Notes: generated by a model from the letters alone, not told the origin. 64,000 nucleotides of DNA from Marinobacterium_A aestuariivivens (GCF_042661465.1 NZ_JBHSWE010000001.1:4464001-4528000); one strand, 5' to 3'. Shown: positions 1 through 8,810, numbered from the stretch's first letter. Translations and numbers: made by a program.

Positions 1-389
1 GCACCTGGGTCGCCTTTCACCATCCGTTCAGCATCATCATTGGAATGGTGGGTTAGGGTTTCCATGGTGACAAAGTCGCCCGATTCGATCTCAACGGTGG
101 GTTTGGCTATTTTGCTGAAATAGCCCCACATAACGGTTTCCGGGGTGGCAGGAATGTAATAATGCATCGGGCCGGGAGCGTCTGGATCTTTTGAAGCATT
201 AGTTGCGCCTGCGGCATAACTCATCGGCGACATGGTGACGCCCATTGCGCCCAGTGAGGCGGCCCCGCCACCGACAAGGGAGTTCCGCAGAAAAGAACGC
301 CGTGCCGTATCAAATTCCTCGACGACATCTTTTTTATTCTCCGCTGTGATGCCATGTGTGCAACCTGCTGTGCAAATATGCTCTGTCAT
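1..389 (-). CDS. Acetamidase/formamidase family protein, Tat-exported (partial, C-terminus outside window)
   Basis: Reading leftwards from ATG at 389, about 129 residues are open to the window edge. The N-terminus holds a twin-arginine signal (ARRSFLRNSLVGGGAAS, about residues 29-45) followed by a small-residue stretch. After that comes an acetamidase/formamidase-like start (HYYIPATPETVMWGYFSK, then ESGDFVTMETLTHHSND). The family hydrolyses small amides to ammonia and the acid; a Tat signal implies a periplasmic enzyme, which is less usual for this family. A GAGGAG ribosome site lies about 6 bases before the ATG. The track of the neighbouring strand shows only shadows here. The catalytic part lies outside the window, so the substrate cannot be judged. 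Confidence 0.75.
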   Translation of the reverse strand, partial: MTEHICTAGCTHGITAENKKDVVEEFDTARRSFLRNSLVGGGAASLGAMGVTMSPMSYAAGATNASKDPDAPGPMHYYIPATPETVMWGYFSKIAKPTVEIESGDFVTMETLTHHSNDDAERMVKGDPG

Positions 390-662
390 GATTTTCTCCT
401 CGGATAACTGCTTGATGTTGAACGCGCCCCGGCTGTCCAGCACGTGCAGATATTATGTTCCGGAGGGTGCGGTTTCTTCTTGTCGGCAGGCGCACTAATT
501 CTTGTCGGTGGCAATATATTTTGGCATGGAGCCGCTGTTACCTAGTTGAAGATCACTTATCAAAAAGCCATTTTACCAAACCCCAGGTACAGTATACCTA
601 TTTCCGAGATCCCGCCTGATGTTGTCGTAAGATGGATCCATTTTTGAACAAGGAGGTTGTAC

Positions 663-772
663 ATGGCCAAGATGGCCCGGGTTGTTGTGCCAGGGTACCC
701 TCATCACGTAACACAAACGTGGTAGCCGGCGGCAGAAGAGGTTCTTCTGCGAGGAAGATTATCGGTATTGAA
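663..772 (+). pseudogene. REP-associated tyrosine transposase (RAYT) N-terminal fragment
   Basis: An ATG at 663 with an AAGGAGG site just upstream opens MAKMARVVVPGYPHHVTQ, the hallmark beginning of RAYT/IS200-like Y1 transposases. The frame breaks after about 20 residues. In the next frame GSRRQKRFFCEEDYRY continues the same family alignment up to about 772, where the homology stops abruptly. The catalytic HUH and tyrosine parts are absent. The stop coincides with GAAC at 770-773 and the presumed left edge of the IS91-type element, so the insertion probably truncated the gene. This is a short remnant with no function expected. Confidence 0.65.
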
Positions 773-878
773 CTAAACCGCTTCGCGGTAGCTCCAGGCC
801 TCAGACGCTCCCCCACGTTCCCCATTGCCCACACTTATCTGTGACCACTGTCGGTCGACCTGATGAAGGAGATAAGTG

Positions 879-1711
879 ATGACACCGTTACGTCGAAAAA
901 TGATCGATGCCAAGATCATGAAGGGGGTCGCCGCCAATACCCAAGAGGCCTATCTGCGGGCGATGCTCCAGCTCGTCAGACACTACCGGCGATCGCCCGA
1001 TACGCTGGACCGCGACCAGATCCAGGCCTATCTGTTGTATCTCATCAAGGAGAAGCACCTGTCGCTGGCCAGTTGCCGACAGGCGATGCACGGTATTCTC
1101 TTCTTCTATCTGCATGTGCTACAACGCCCCCTGGATGGACTGACGCTGGACTATCCGAAAGTTCCGCAGCGCATCCGGAACTGCTCAGCCCGGCGGAGGT
1201 GGCTCAGATCATCCAAAGCTGTGCCAATCTCAAGCACCAGACCCTACTGGCCGTCTGCTACGGTGCCGGCTTGCGGGTCAGACGGGATATCGAGAGCGCT
1301 CAAGGCTATCTCCGCATCGAGCAGGGCAATGGCGCCAAAGACCGGCATGCCTTGTTGACCCCGTGTCTGCTCAAGCAGCTGCGGCATTACTGGCTGAAGT
1401 ATCGCCCGCAATCGATCCTGATCTACAGCGCTGACGACCGGGCGACCGCCTTGACCCGAAACGCGATCCAGCGGGTTTACAGGGCGGCGAAGAATAGAGC
1501 CGGTATCGAAAAAATCGGCGGTATTCATTCGCTGCGTCATGCGTTCGCGACCCATCAGTTGGCCGCGGGCATGCCACTGCATGAGTTGCAGCACTTGCTC
1601 GGACACCAGAATATCCGCAGTACCCAGCGCTACATCTACTGGTTGCCGGCGTGCCGGCCCGGTCTGGGTAAAGGCTGCGACCTGCTGCGGGAGGTACTGA
1701 GCGATGACTGA
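879..1711 (+). pseudogene. Tyrosine recombinase/integrase of the IS91-type element (frameshifted, internally deleted)
   Basis: The first frame (ATG 879) gives the SAM-like core-binding domain (NTQEAYLRAMLQLVRHY...). At about 1175 one C is missing from an expected CCC, and the protein continues in the -1 frame with LLSPAEVAQII. Catalytic landmarks in the second part are the first Arg in GAGLRV, then HSLRHAFATH and LLGHQNIRSTQRYIYW with the nucleophilic Tyr. Just after GLRV about 8 residues normally found in the family are missing, so this gene carries an in-frame deletion as well as the single-base loss. That makes it more likely a genuine pseudogene than the other frameshifted genes here. The stop overlaps the transposase start. 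Confidence 0.7.
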
Positions 1712-2879
1712 CCAACCCACCATGGCGGCGATCATGGCGCGCTTCCTGGCACCCTATCAAGAGCGCTGCCCCCTGGCGGCGCAGCAAGCCCGCGCCTGTC
1801 ACAGCATCTGCTGTTGCCGGACCGAAGCCCTGGGCGGGCAAAGCTGGGGCTGCAACCGCTGTGGCTATCATGAGATTCGCTTCCACTCCTTCCGCAACCA
1901 CCATTGCCCGCAGTGCCAACAGCAGGCGTCCCAGCAGTGGCTGGAAGACCGGCAACAGGACCTGTTGTCCGTGCCATACTTTCACCTGGTGTTTACCTTG
2001 CCGCACAGTCTGAACGACTGGGTACAATGCCATCCGGCGATGCTCTATGACCTGCTGTTCAAGTCGGTCTGGACGACGCTGAAGACCTTCGGGGAAGATC
2101 CGAAGCGGCTCGATGGCGAGCTGGGCATGACTGCGGTCCTGCATACCTGGTCGCAGAACCTGACCCGGCATGTACACCTTCACTGCTTGGTACCCGGCGG
2201 CGCTCTGTCCAAGCAGGGGGATGCCTGGCATCCGGCCAAATCCAACTACCTGTTCCCGGTGAGGGCCCTGTCGCGGTATTTTCGTGGCGAGATGGTCAGG
2301 CGCCTGCGCCAGGCCTACAGCAAGGGGCTGCTGCCGAAAGTGGGAGACGCGCGTGCGCTATCGGCCAAGCTGGATGAACTGATGGTCACCGACTGGGTGG
2401 TCTACAGCAAGGCCTATTACCAGAACAGCAAGACGGTACTGACGTACCTGGCGCGCTATACCCATCGCATTGCCATCAGCCAAGGCCGCCTTGTCGAGAT
2501 GGACGAGCAGTCGGTCCGCTTCGCCTGGAAGGACTACCGCGATAGGGATAAGCGCAAGGTGATGGAGTTGTCCGGCATCGAGTTTATCCGCCGCTTCCTG
2601 CTGCATGTACTACCGGCCGGCTTTATGTGGACCCGACATCTGGGGTTCATGGCCAATTGTCATCGCCGCAAGAAACTGACACGCATCCGGGACTGCCTGC
2701 AACAGCAGCGGACCGAGATAGCCAGTCAGGAAGCCAGCGACAGCGTCCCGACCAAGCCGCCGGCCCCGATGATGATCGAGCCATCGCCGCCACAACGTTG
2801 CCCACGCTGCGGTCAGGGGCACTTGCAGTTCTACGAGGAGGTCTCACCGCAGAAAGCTCGAACAATGACGGCGGCTTAA
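1704..2879 (+). CDS. IS91-family transposase (HUH, zinc-binding N-terminus)
   Basis: Intact 391-residue protein. The N-terminal zinc-ribbon has paired cysteines (HSICCCRTEALGG, GCNRCGYHE, HHCPQCQ), followed by the family's WLEDRQQDLL and PYFHLVFTLPH. The HUH motif is HVHLHCLVPGG at about residues 155-165, and the Tyr-bearing segment is YLARYTHRIAISQGRL at about 250-265. A second cysteine pair near the C-terminus (CPRCGQGH) completes the usual architecture. It nicks single-stranded DNA and drives rolling-circle transposition. The start at 1704 overlaps the recombinase stop by 8 bases, so translation is probably coupled. Length is normal, and the element may still be mobile. Confidence 0.9.
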   Translation: MTDQPTMAAIMARFLAPYQERCPLAAQQARACHSICCCRTEALGGQSWGCNRCGYHEIRFHSFRNHHCPQCQQQASQQWLEDRQQDLLSVPYFHLVFTLPHSLNDWVQCHPAMLYDLLFKSVWTTLKTFGEDPKRLDGELGMTAVLHTWSQNLTRHVHLHCLVPGGALSKQGDAWHPAKSNYLFPVRALSRYFRGEMVRRLRQAYSKGLLPKVGDARALSAKLDELMVTDWVVYSKAYYQNSKTVLTYLARYTHRIAISQGRLVEMDEQSVRFAWKDYRDRDKRKVMELSGIEFIRRFLLHVLPAGFMWTRHLGFMANCHRRKKLTRIRDCLQQQRTEIASQEASDSVPTKPPAPMMIEPSPPQRCPRCGQGHLQFYEEVSPQKARTMTAA

Positions 2880-3257
2880 ACGCCGCCATCGACCGCAGCG
2901 CGCGTTCCGGAATGGGCGCCTTGAACGCGCTCAGGCCTTCGGCTGGCTTATCGGCTGGAAATTGGCCAAACTGACGCTATTCAGCCAGGTAAATTGCAAA
3001 ACAAAGAGGACTGCATGACCGTTTTTCGAGTCCTATCCAACGCCACGCCGATCGGCATCCTCTCCCACCTCGGGCCTCGACAGTCGTAAAGATCAAACAA
3101 TTTCCATATAGAAGCGGTGGTCGGATCGACGCGGCTCAGTTCAACGGACGTTTATCCGCCATGCTGCGCACAGCGAAGAAAAGCTTATGCAATATGGGAT
3201 CCATCCGTTGTTACTAGTTGCCTCCATGGCATGACCGCGGCGGGGATTATCGTTACA
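2880..3257. other. Intergenic stretch holding the right end of the IS91-type element
   Basis: No convincing gene is seen. A 23-codon open frame at 3015-3086 after an AAAGAGG-like site has no recognisable product. The right (origin) end of the IS91-type element must lie in this interval, but without terminal repeats I cannot place it. No RAYT sequence reappears here, so the missing part of that gene was not simply displaced to the right of the element. Confidence 0.4.
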
Positions 3258-3278
3258 CTGGACTAATAACCAAACAAG
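3258..3278. promoter_or_regulatory. Predicted FCD-GntR operator, autoregulatory site of the first gntR
   Basis: A 21-bp site that, read on the minus strand, matches 15 of 21 positions of the site at 27940-27960, including the central TGGTTAT and terminal CCAG. It ends 22 bases before the gntR start codon, a typical position for autorepression. It is the most degenerate of the five sites, with the left half reading CTTGT instead of CTGGT. Confidence 0.5.
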
Positions 3279-3300
3279 TTATGCAGCAACCGGTTCCTCT

Positions 3301-4035
3301 ATGACTACCAATGCCTTTGCCTTCGAGAAGGCCCTGACCAACAAGACCAAGAAAGACGTGCTCGCCGGGAAGATACTCGAGATGATCTTTACCGGCCTGC
3401 TGCGCGACGGCGATGTGATGCCAAGTGAGCGGGAGCTCGGCAACATGTTCGGCGTCAGCCGCGAAACGGTGCGCGGCGCGTTGGCAATCGTTGCCGCCTA
3501 CGGCCTGATCAGCGTGTCCCACGGCGCCAAGACGCGGGTCAACCGCAACGAGGAGCTGTTACAGCGCTGTACGCAACTGTTGCCCGAACTCGGGTCGGTC
3601 GAGATCAACAACTACGATGTTGATTCTGTATTCGACAGTCGCCGGGTGATCGAGGCGGCGATTGCCCGCAAGGCCGCCGTGAACATCGATCGCAAGGGCT
3701 TGGCGGCATTGCGCAAACTGCTCGACCAGCAGAAGCAACTGTTCCAGGAGCCGGTGCACTTCCAGCTATCGGACAAGAACTTCCACAAGCTGATCTCGGA
3801 ATACGCCGACAACGACATCCTGCTCAAATATACCGAAGACCTCTACGGTTACGGGCTGCACTTCCGCCGTCTGGTGATGCAGTCGGAAGGGGCGATCGAG
3901 CGCAGCTACCAGGAGCACGAGGCCATCTACCGGGCGCTGGAGGCAGGCAATCCCGAAGCGGCCGAACAGGCCATGCTGCAGCATATCGACAGCGTCTATT
4001 GCACGACCGTCGAGGCGATGCGGGGCTGCAGCTGA
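3301..4035 (+). CDS. GntR-family (FCD) transcriptional regulator, sugar-acid regulon
   Basis: 244 residues. The N-terminal winged helix (about residues 18-85) contains PSERELGNMFGVSRETVRGAL, the classical GntR recognition helix. The C-terminal FCD domain (about 110-235) is alpha-helical with the metal/ligand-type residues of the family. The protein is closely similar to the regulator at 40808-41536; their winged helices are nearly identical, so both should bind the same DNA. FCD regulators usually respond to a carboxylated sugar or intermediate and repress the adjacent catabolic genes. It lies immediately upstream of a sugar-acid operon and its own promoter carries a predicted operator. The effector cannot be read from sequence. 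Confidence 0.88.
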   Translation: MTTNAFAFEKALTNKTKKDVLAGKILEMIFTGLLRDGDVMPSERELGNMFGVSRETVRGALAIVAAYGLISVSHGAKTRVNRNEELLQRCTQLLPELGSVEINNYDVDSVFDSRRVIEAAIARKAAVNIDRKGLAALRKLLDQQKQLFQEPVHFQLSDKNFHKLISEYADNDILLKYTEDLYGYGLHFRRLVMQSEGAIERSYQEHEAIYRALEAGNPEAAEQAMLQHIDSVYCTTVEAMRGCS

Positions 4036-4424
4036 ACGCCTGTTGCGCCCGATCACCGAATCCGACTCCATGCCCCGGACGAAACCGGACCGGTGCCATC
4101 TCCCTTCCGGTGCCCAGGTCGTGCCCTGGGACCGCGTGCTTTGCGGTCTGCCCTGACGGCTAATCATAAAGGCCCGTTGCCCGGCGGATAAAGCCGGCGT
4201 CTGCCGGCCGCAGTCCGGTTCAATCTGGGCTTTCAATTCCCATCGCTCCGGTTGGCCGGACCTCCGGCCCGGCCGCACAGGGTAGCCCGGACACGTCGTG
4301 CTCGTATTTCTGTGAATTTTCGGCGCTTGACCCATGCTTGAATGTACTGGTACAGTTACCGAACCAGTAGGCCAGAGCGGATTTGTAAATGGGCTGGCCG
4401 AGCAATCAACGAGAGGGGCTTTAG
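4036..4424. other. Intergenic region between gntR and the pdxA-like operon
   Basis: About 390 bases without a gene. It contains several GC-rich inverted repeats, for example GCCGGC-GTCT-GCCGGC at 4193-4208 and GGCCGGA/TCCGGCC around 4254-4271, none followed by a T-run. The right part carries the predicted GntR operator at 4347-4367 and must hold the promoter of the operon starting at 4425. Confidence 0.5.
4347..4367. promoter_or_regulatory. Predicted FCD-GntR operator of the sugar-acid operon
   Basis: A 21-bp imperfect palindrome with arms CTGGTA and AACCAG around GTTACCG, extended by one base each side (TACTGGT/ACCAGTA). It matches 15 of 21 positions of the 27940 site and shares the TGGTA-N2-GTTA core with the site at 40766. 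It lies 57 bases before the start codon of the first operon gene, just downstream of a TTGACC-like -35 at 4327, consistent with repression. Confidence 0.65.
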
Positions 4425-5446
4425 ATGGTCAATGACAAGCCGACGGTCGCGCTGACACTGGGGGATCCGGCCGGTATCGGACCTGAGCTGATCGCCAAGC
4501 TGCTGAGCCGGGCACAGGTGCTGGATGCGGCGAAGGTGGTGCTGGTGGGCGATGATTGGTTGTGGCGGCAGGGGCAGGAGATCGCCGGCGTCAACGTCGA
4601 GGTGCAGCCGATCGGCTCCCTGGCCGAGGCGCGCGAGCTGGACGATTGCGGCAAGCCGCTGTTCCTGGCGCTGAACACGGTTTCCCCGGACGAGGTCGAA
4701 ACCGGTGTCGCCAGGGCCTCGGGCGGCGCCTCGGTGCTGCGGGTGCTGGATCTGTGCCTGGCGGCGGTGCGCGACCGCCAGATCGATGCCATCTGCTTCG
4801 CGCCGCTGAACAAGCACGCGATGAAGCAGGCCGGCTTGAAGTTCGAGGACGAGCTGCACTACTTCGCCGACTTTCTCGGTGTCGAAAGCTTCTTTGCGAA
4901 TTCAATACGCTGGGCGGGCTCTGGACCTCCCGGATCTCGTCTCACGTACCGCTCAAGGACGTACCGCTGTACCTCGACAAGGGGCGCATCAAGGAAGCCA
5001 GCCGGCTGATCCACCGCTCGCTGCAGGCGGCGGGGATCGTCGAGCCGCGGGTTGCGGTGGCGGCGCTGAATCCCCACGGCGGCGACGGCGGCGTCTGCGG
5101 TCGCGAGGAGATCGACATCATCGCACCGGCAGTGGCCGAGCTGAACGCCGAGGGGCTGCAGGTGCTGGGGCCCTTCCCGGCTGACACCATCTTCCTGAAA
5201 GCGCGCGACGGTGAGCTCGACGCCATCGTCACGATGTACCACGACCAGGGCCAGATTGCCATCAAACTACTCGGCTTCGAGAAGGGCGTCACCGTGCAGG
5301 GCGGCCTGCCGGTTCCGATTACCACGCCGGCCCACGGCACCGCCTACGACATCGCCGGCCAGAACCGCGCCAATGTCGAGGCGGCGCTGCAGGCCTTTAA
5401 TATCGCCTGCCGGATGGGTGCCGCCTACCGCGCCCAGACCAACTGA
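4425..5446 (+). CDS. PdxA-family (PdxA2-like) 4-phospho-hydroxy-acid dehydrogenase, frameshifted
   Basis: A PdxA-family NAD-dependent oxidoreductase of normal length (about 340 residues) once a one-base gap is bridged. The first frame gives LTLGDPAGIGPELIAK and CFAPLNKHAMKQAG. At 4893-4895 one T is missing and the -1 frame resumes EFNTLGGLWTSRISSHVPLKD, then VAALNPHGGDGG, YHDQGQIAIK and PAHGTAYDIAG. The metal-binding His residues of the family are visible in HVPLKD, YHDQ and PAHG. Classical PdxA makes pyridoxine; the PdxA2 branch oxidises 4-phospho-threonate or -erythronate to DHAP. The sugar-acid context favours the latter, but no DUF1537 kinase is adjacent; the nearest is otnK at 22.4 kb. 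A GAGAGGGG site precedes the ATG. Confidence 0.78.
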
Positions 5447-5469
5447 GCAGCAACATGGAGAATCCATCG

Positions 5470-6642
5470 ATGAAAATCACCAAAGTCCGGGCGCGCACCT
5501 TCGAGTGGAAAGGCCACACGGTCCCACCTCAGCCCCACTTCTGCTCCAATGCCATGGACCAGCTCTGGGACCGCGGCGACTCCATGGGCACCTTCCGCTT
5601 CCACGGCTGGACGGTGGTCGAGGTCGAAACCGATGACGGCCACGTAGGCATCGGCAACGTGGCGCTGGCGCCGCGCATCGCCAAGGCGATCGTCGATCAG
5701 TATCTGGCGCCGCTGGTGATCGGCCACGATCCCTTCGACTACGAATACCTGTGGCAGCGCATGTACCGCTCGACCCACGCCTGGGGACGCAAGGGCGTCG
5801 GGATGGCGGCGATTTCGGCGATCGACATCGCGCTCTGGGACCTGATGGGCAAGGCGACCGGCCGTCCGGTGTTCAAGCTCCTCGGCGGCCGCACCAAGGA
5901 GAAGATCCCCTGCTACGCCTCCAAGCTCTACCGCACCGACCTGAAGGAGATGCAGGAGGAAGCGCAGCGTTATCTGGATCAGGGCTTCAGCGCGATGAAG
6001 ATGCGCTTCGGCTACGGTCCCAAGGACGGCCCGGAAGGCATGCGCAAGAACCTCGACAGCGTCGCGGCGGTGCGCGAGGTGATCGGCGACGACATCGACC
6101 TGATGCTCGAGTGCTACATGGGCTGGAACCTGGAATATACCAAGCGGATGCTGCCGAAACTGGAGAAGTTTGAGCCGCGCTGGCTCGAGGAGCCGGTGAT
6201 CGCCGACGACATCGACGGTTATGCCGAACTGAACCAGCTGACTTCGATCCCGATCTCCGGCGGCGAGCACGAGTTCACCAGCTACGGCTTCAAGCAGCTG
6301 CTCTACAGGAAGGCGGTTTCGGTGATCCAGTACGACACCAACCGTGTCGGCGGCATTACCGCGGCACACAAGATCAACGCCCTGGCCGAGGCCTACAGCG
6401 TCCCGGTGATCCCCCACGCCGGCCAGATGCACAACTACCACCTGACCATGTCGACGCTGGCATCGCCGATGTCCGAGTTCTTCCCGGTACACGACGTCGA
6501 GGTCGGCAACGAGCTGTTCTACTACATCTTCGAGGGCGATCCCGAGCCGGACAACGGCTTCATCGATCTGGACGACGACAAGCCGGGTTTGGGGCTGTCG
6601 ATCTCGGACAAGTATCTCGATCAGTTCAACATCATCGAGTGA
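5470..6642 (+). CDS. Enolase-superfamily acid-sugar dehydratase (L-rhamnonate/L-lyxonate dehydratase-like)
   Basis: About 390 residues, mandelate-racemase subgroup. The N-terminal capping domain runs to about 120 and the (beta/alpha)8 barrel follows. The metal-ligand positions read LMLECYMG, RWLEEPV and SGGEHEF. The catalytic His region near the C-terminus is VPVIPHAGQMHNYH, and KMRFGYGPKDGPEG resembles the rhamnonate dehydratase loop. The reaction is loss of water from an aldonate to give a 2-keto-3-deoxy acid in the cytoplasm. The sequence recalls proteins annotated as L-lyxonate dehydratases from marine alphaproteobacteria, and a pentonate fits the downstream GguC and semialdehyde dehydrogenase. 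The start at 5470 is preferred over 5455 because GGAGA lies 9 bases before it. Exact sugar specificity is inference. Confidence 0.82.
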   Translation: MKITKVRARTFEWKGHTVPPQPHFCSNAMDQLWDRGDSMGTFRFHGWTVVEVETDDGHVGIGNVALAPRIAKAIVDQYLAPLVIGHDPFDYEYLWQRMYRSTHAWGRKGVGMAAISAIDIALWDLMGKATGRPVFKLLGGRTKEKIPCYASKLYRTDLKEMQEEAQRYLDQGFSAMKMRFGYGPKDGPEGMRKNLDSVAAVREVIGDDIDLMLECYMGWNLEYTKRMLPKLEKFEPRWLEEPVIADDIDGYAELNQLTSIPISGGEHEFTSYGFKQLLYRKAVSVIQYDTNRVGGITAAHKINALAEAYSVPVIPHAGQMHNYHLTMSTLASPMSEFFPVHDVEVGNELFYYIFEGDPEPDNGFIDLDDDKPGLGLSISDKYLDQFNIIE

Positions 6643-6652
6643 GGAGGGCAGC

Positions 6653-7645
6653 ATGAAAATCGTCCAGATCCGGCATTCCCGGGGCGTGCGGGCCGCGGTC
6701 GTCGAGAGCCGCGACCAGCTGCGTCTCGTCGACTTCGACGGCGGCACCTACGCGCTGGCGCAGGCCGCCATCGCCGCAGGCGTGCCGCTGGCTGAACTGA
6801 TCGGCCGCCACCGCAGTCACGAGCTGCTCGATTACAAGCAGGTCATCGACCGGCAGCAGCTGCTGCCGCCGATCACCCATCCGGACCCGGCGCGCTGCCT
6901 GGTGTCCGGCACCGGCCTGACCCATCTGGGCAGCGCCAGCACCCGCGCCGAGATGCATGCCCAGGTGTCGGCCAAGGCGAGCGAGCAGACCGACAGCATG
7001 CGCATGTTCCAGCTCGGCCTGGAGGGGGCAAGCCCGGGACCGGCAAGTCCGGCGCCCAGCCCGAGTGGTTCTACAAGGGCGATGGCGACATCGTCATCGC
7101 GCCGGAGGCACCACTGCCGGTACCGGCATTCGCCGAGGATGCCGGCGAAGAACCCGAGCTGGTCGGGCTCTACGTCAATGCCGCTGACGGCACCCTGGCG
7201 GGTGGGCTTCGCGATCGGCAACGAGTTTTCCGACCATGTCACCGAGCGCGCCAACTACCTCTGGCTGGCGCATTCGAAGCTACGTGCCTGCAGTTACGGC
7301 CCGGAGCTGCTGATCGGCGACCTCCCGGCCCACCTGGAAGGGGAGAGCCGCATCGTGCGCGACGGCGAGGTGGTCTGGCGCAAGCCATTTCTGACCGGCG
7401 AGGAGAACATGGCGCACAGCATCGCCAACCTCGAACATCACCATTTCAAGTACCCGCAGTTCCGCCGTCCAGGCGACCTGCACGTGCACTACTTCGGTAC
7501 CGCGACCCTGAGCTTTGCCGACGGCGTGAAAACCCGTGACGGGGATCGCTTCGAGATCGAGCTGCCGTCACTGGGTCGGGCGCTGCGCAATCCGCTGCGC
7601 TTCGCCGAGGCGCCAGGTTCGGTGGCGGTGGCCGGCGTGCTTTAG
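6653..7645 (+). CDS. GguC/AraD1-family protein (FAH fold), putative 2-keto-3-deoxy-pentonate dehydratase, with two small deletions
   Basis: A fumarylacetoacetate-hydrolase-fold protein of the GguC/AraD1 family. Landmarks are ARCLVSGTGLTHLGSAS, AQPEWFYKGDGDI, GNEFSDHVTERANYLW and HSIANLEHHHFKYPQ. One G is missing from the run at 7024-7028, and two bases (probably CG) are missing near 7195-7201, which restores the frame. The out-of-frame stretch between them encodes the conserved EWFYKGDG in the other frame. Some family members dehydrate 2-keto-3-deoxy-pentonates to alpha-ketoglutarate semialdehyde, which is the substrate of the dehydrogenase encoded at 13864. It starts 11 bases after the dehydratase stop with GAGGAGGG before it, so the two are co-transcribed. 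Confidence 0.8.
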   Translation: MKIVQIRHSRGVRAAVVESRDQLRLVDFDGGTYALAQAAIAAGVPLAELIGRHRSHELLDYKQVIDRQQLLPPITHPDPARCLVSGTGLTHLGSASTRAEMHAQVSAKASEQTDSMRMFQLGLEGASPGPASPAPSPSGSTRAMATSSSRRRHHCRYRHSPRMPAKNPSWSGSTSMPLTAPWRVGFAIGNEFSDHVTERANYLWLAHSKLRACSYGPELLIGDLPAHLEGESRIVRDGEVVWRKPFLTGEENMAHSIANLEHHHFKYPQFRRPGDLHVHYFGTATLSFADGVKTRDGDRFEIELPSLGRALRNPLRFAEAPGSVAVAGVL

Positions 7646-7650
7646 TTCCA

Positions 7651-7678
7651 ACGTCCGCCGGTTCGTACCGGCGGACGT
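7651..7678. other. Strong GC hairpin between gguC and dctP
   Basis: A perfect 11-bp inverted repeat, ACGTCCGCCGG and CCGGCGGACGT, with a 6-base loop. It has no T-run, so it is unlikely to be a simple terminator. It sits 38 bases before the TRAP binding-protein gene and may protect the dctP transcript 5' end or set dosage between enzymes and binding protein. Confidence 0.6.
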
Positions 7679-7715
7679 CAATACCCGCAACCATAACAAC
7701 AAAGAGGTGCCCGAG

Positions 7716-8711
7716 ATGATAACCAATACCCAACCTCTGAAAGCCCTGCTGATCGCCGCTGCGAGTGCCGCGGCACTCTCGTTCAGCCAGGTCTCCCTTG
7801 CGGAATGGAAGCTGACCTTCGCCCATGCCCACCCGGTCGAGGACTCGCAGCACCTGGCGGCCGAGCGCTTCGCCGAGCGCGTGGCCGAACGCACCAGCGG
7901 CGAGGTGACGGTCCGGATCTTTCCGAGCGGTCAGCTCGGCGACGATCCAGGCATGATCGCCGGCGTCCGGGGCGGCACCATCGATATCGAGCTGTCCGGC
8001 AACCCCTATTTCAGCGGCCTGGTCGGCGAACTCAACGTGCTGGACCTGCCGTTCCTGTTCGAGGATGCGGACCAGGCCTACCGGGTGCTGGACGGCTCGG
8101 TCGGCCAGGACCTGCTCGGCCGCATGGCCGACAAGGGCATCAAGGGGCTGGCGTTCTGGGAAATCGGCTTTCGCAACCTGACCAACTCGCGTCGTCCGGT
8201 CGAGGACGCCGCCGACATCAAGGGCCTGAAGTTGCGCACCACGCCGAACCCAGCCCATATCGCCGCCTTCAAGGCGCTGGGGGCCAATCCCACGCCGATG
8301 CCGTTCGCGGAACTCTTCACCTCGCTCGAGACCCGCACCGTCGACGGCCAGGAGAATCCGGTGACGCTGATCCGCTCGGCCAAGCTGCACGAGGTGCAGG
8401 AGCACCTGTCGCTGACAGCTCATGCCTATACCGCGGCGCCGCTGATCATGAACAAGGCCAGGTTCGACAGCCTGCCGGCCGAGTTTCAACAGGTGCTGGA
8501 GCAGGAGGCGCTGGCCGCGGCCCGGTATCAGCGCGAGCTGAACAACAGCCGCATGGCGGACGACCTCGCCTTCCTGAAGGCACAGGGCGTCAAGGTCGTG
8601 GAGCAGCCTGATCGGGCTTCGATGCGCGCCATCGCCGAACAGCCGGTGCGCGCGAACTTCATCGATAAGCACGGCCGTGAACTGCTCGATGCCGTGGAAA
8701 GAGCCAAGTGA
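7716..8711 (+). CDS. dctP: TRAP transporter solute-binding protein DctP, first copy
   Basis: 332 residues with a Sec signal peptide (about 1-29, cleavage after QVSLA). The mature protein follows the DctP pattern: AAERFAERVAERTSGEV, GQLGDDPGMI, LDLPFLFED, and LKLRTTPN with the conserved Arg that clamps the substrate carboxylate, then ETRTVDGQENP. It binds an acidic substrate in the periplasm and hands it to DctQM. It is clearly related to the binding protein at 10745 (shared SGTIDIE/SGNP, AYRVLDG and VGQ blocks), so the two look like a local duplication. The ATG at 7716 is preceded by AAAGAGG. Confidence 0.93.
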   Translation: MITNTQPLKALLIAAASAAALSFSQVSLAEWKLTFAHAHPVEDSQHLAAERFAERVAERTSGEVTVRIFPSGQLGDDPGMIAGVRGGTIDIELSGNPYFSGLVGELNVLDLPFLFEDADQAYRVLDGSVGQDLLGRMADKGIKGLAFWEIGFRNLTNSRRPVEDAADIKGLKLRTTPNPAHIAAFKALGANPTPMPFAELFTSLETRTVDGQENPVTLIRSAKLHEVQEHLSLTAHAYTAAPLIMNKARFDSLPAEFQQVLEQEALAAARYQRELNNSRMADDLAFLKAQGVKVVEQPDRASMRAIAEQPVRANFIDKHGRELLDAVERAK

Positions 8712-8810
8712 TGACTGCGTCGCAATCAGGGTCGCGCGAGCGCTTCCTGCGCAGCGGCCGGGACGACGATCTGCCGATTGTCGATGCACATACAGAATCG
8801 AGAGGGCGCT

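Larger units (their letters stand above)
774..2990 (+). mobile_element. IS91-type rolling-circle insertion element (approximate ends)
   Basis: The element carries a tyrosine recombinase remnant followed by an overlapping IS91-type zinc-binding HUH transposase, a gene pair seen in one branch of IS91 elements. The left edge is placed at 774 because RAYT homology ends there and the preceding tetranucleotide is GAAC, one of the target motifs reported for this family. IS91 elements have no terminal inverted repeats or target duplications, so the right edge cannot be read directly. It lies somewhere between the transposase stop (2879) and the GntR operator at 3258. Confidence 0.6.

Noticed and set aside
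5425..6747. A 440-codon open frame antisense to the acid-sugar dehydratase gene
   Set aside because: The opposite strand encodes a full enolase-superfamily protein; the antisense product is rich in Arg, Val and His without domains, as expected of a GC-rich shadow frame.
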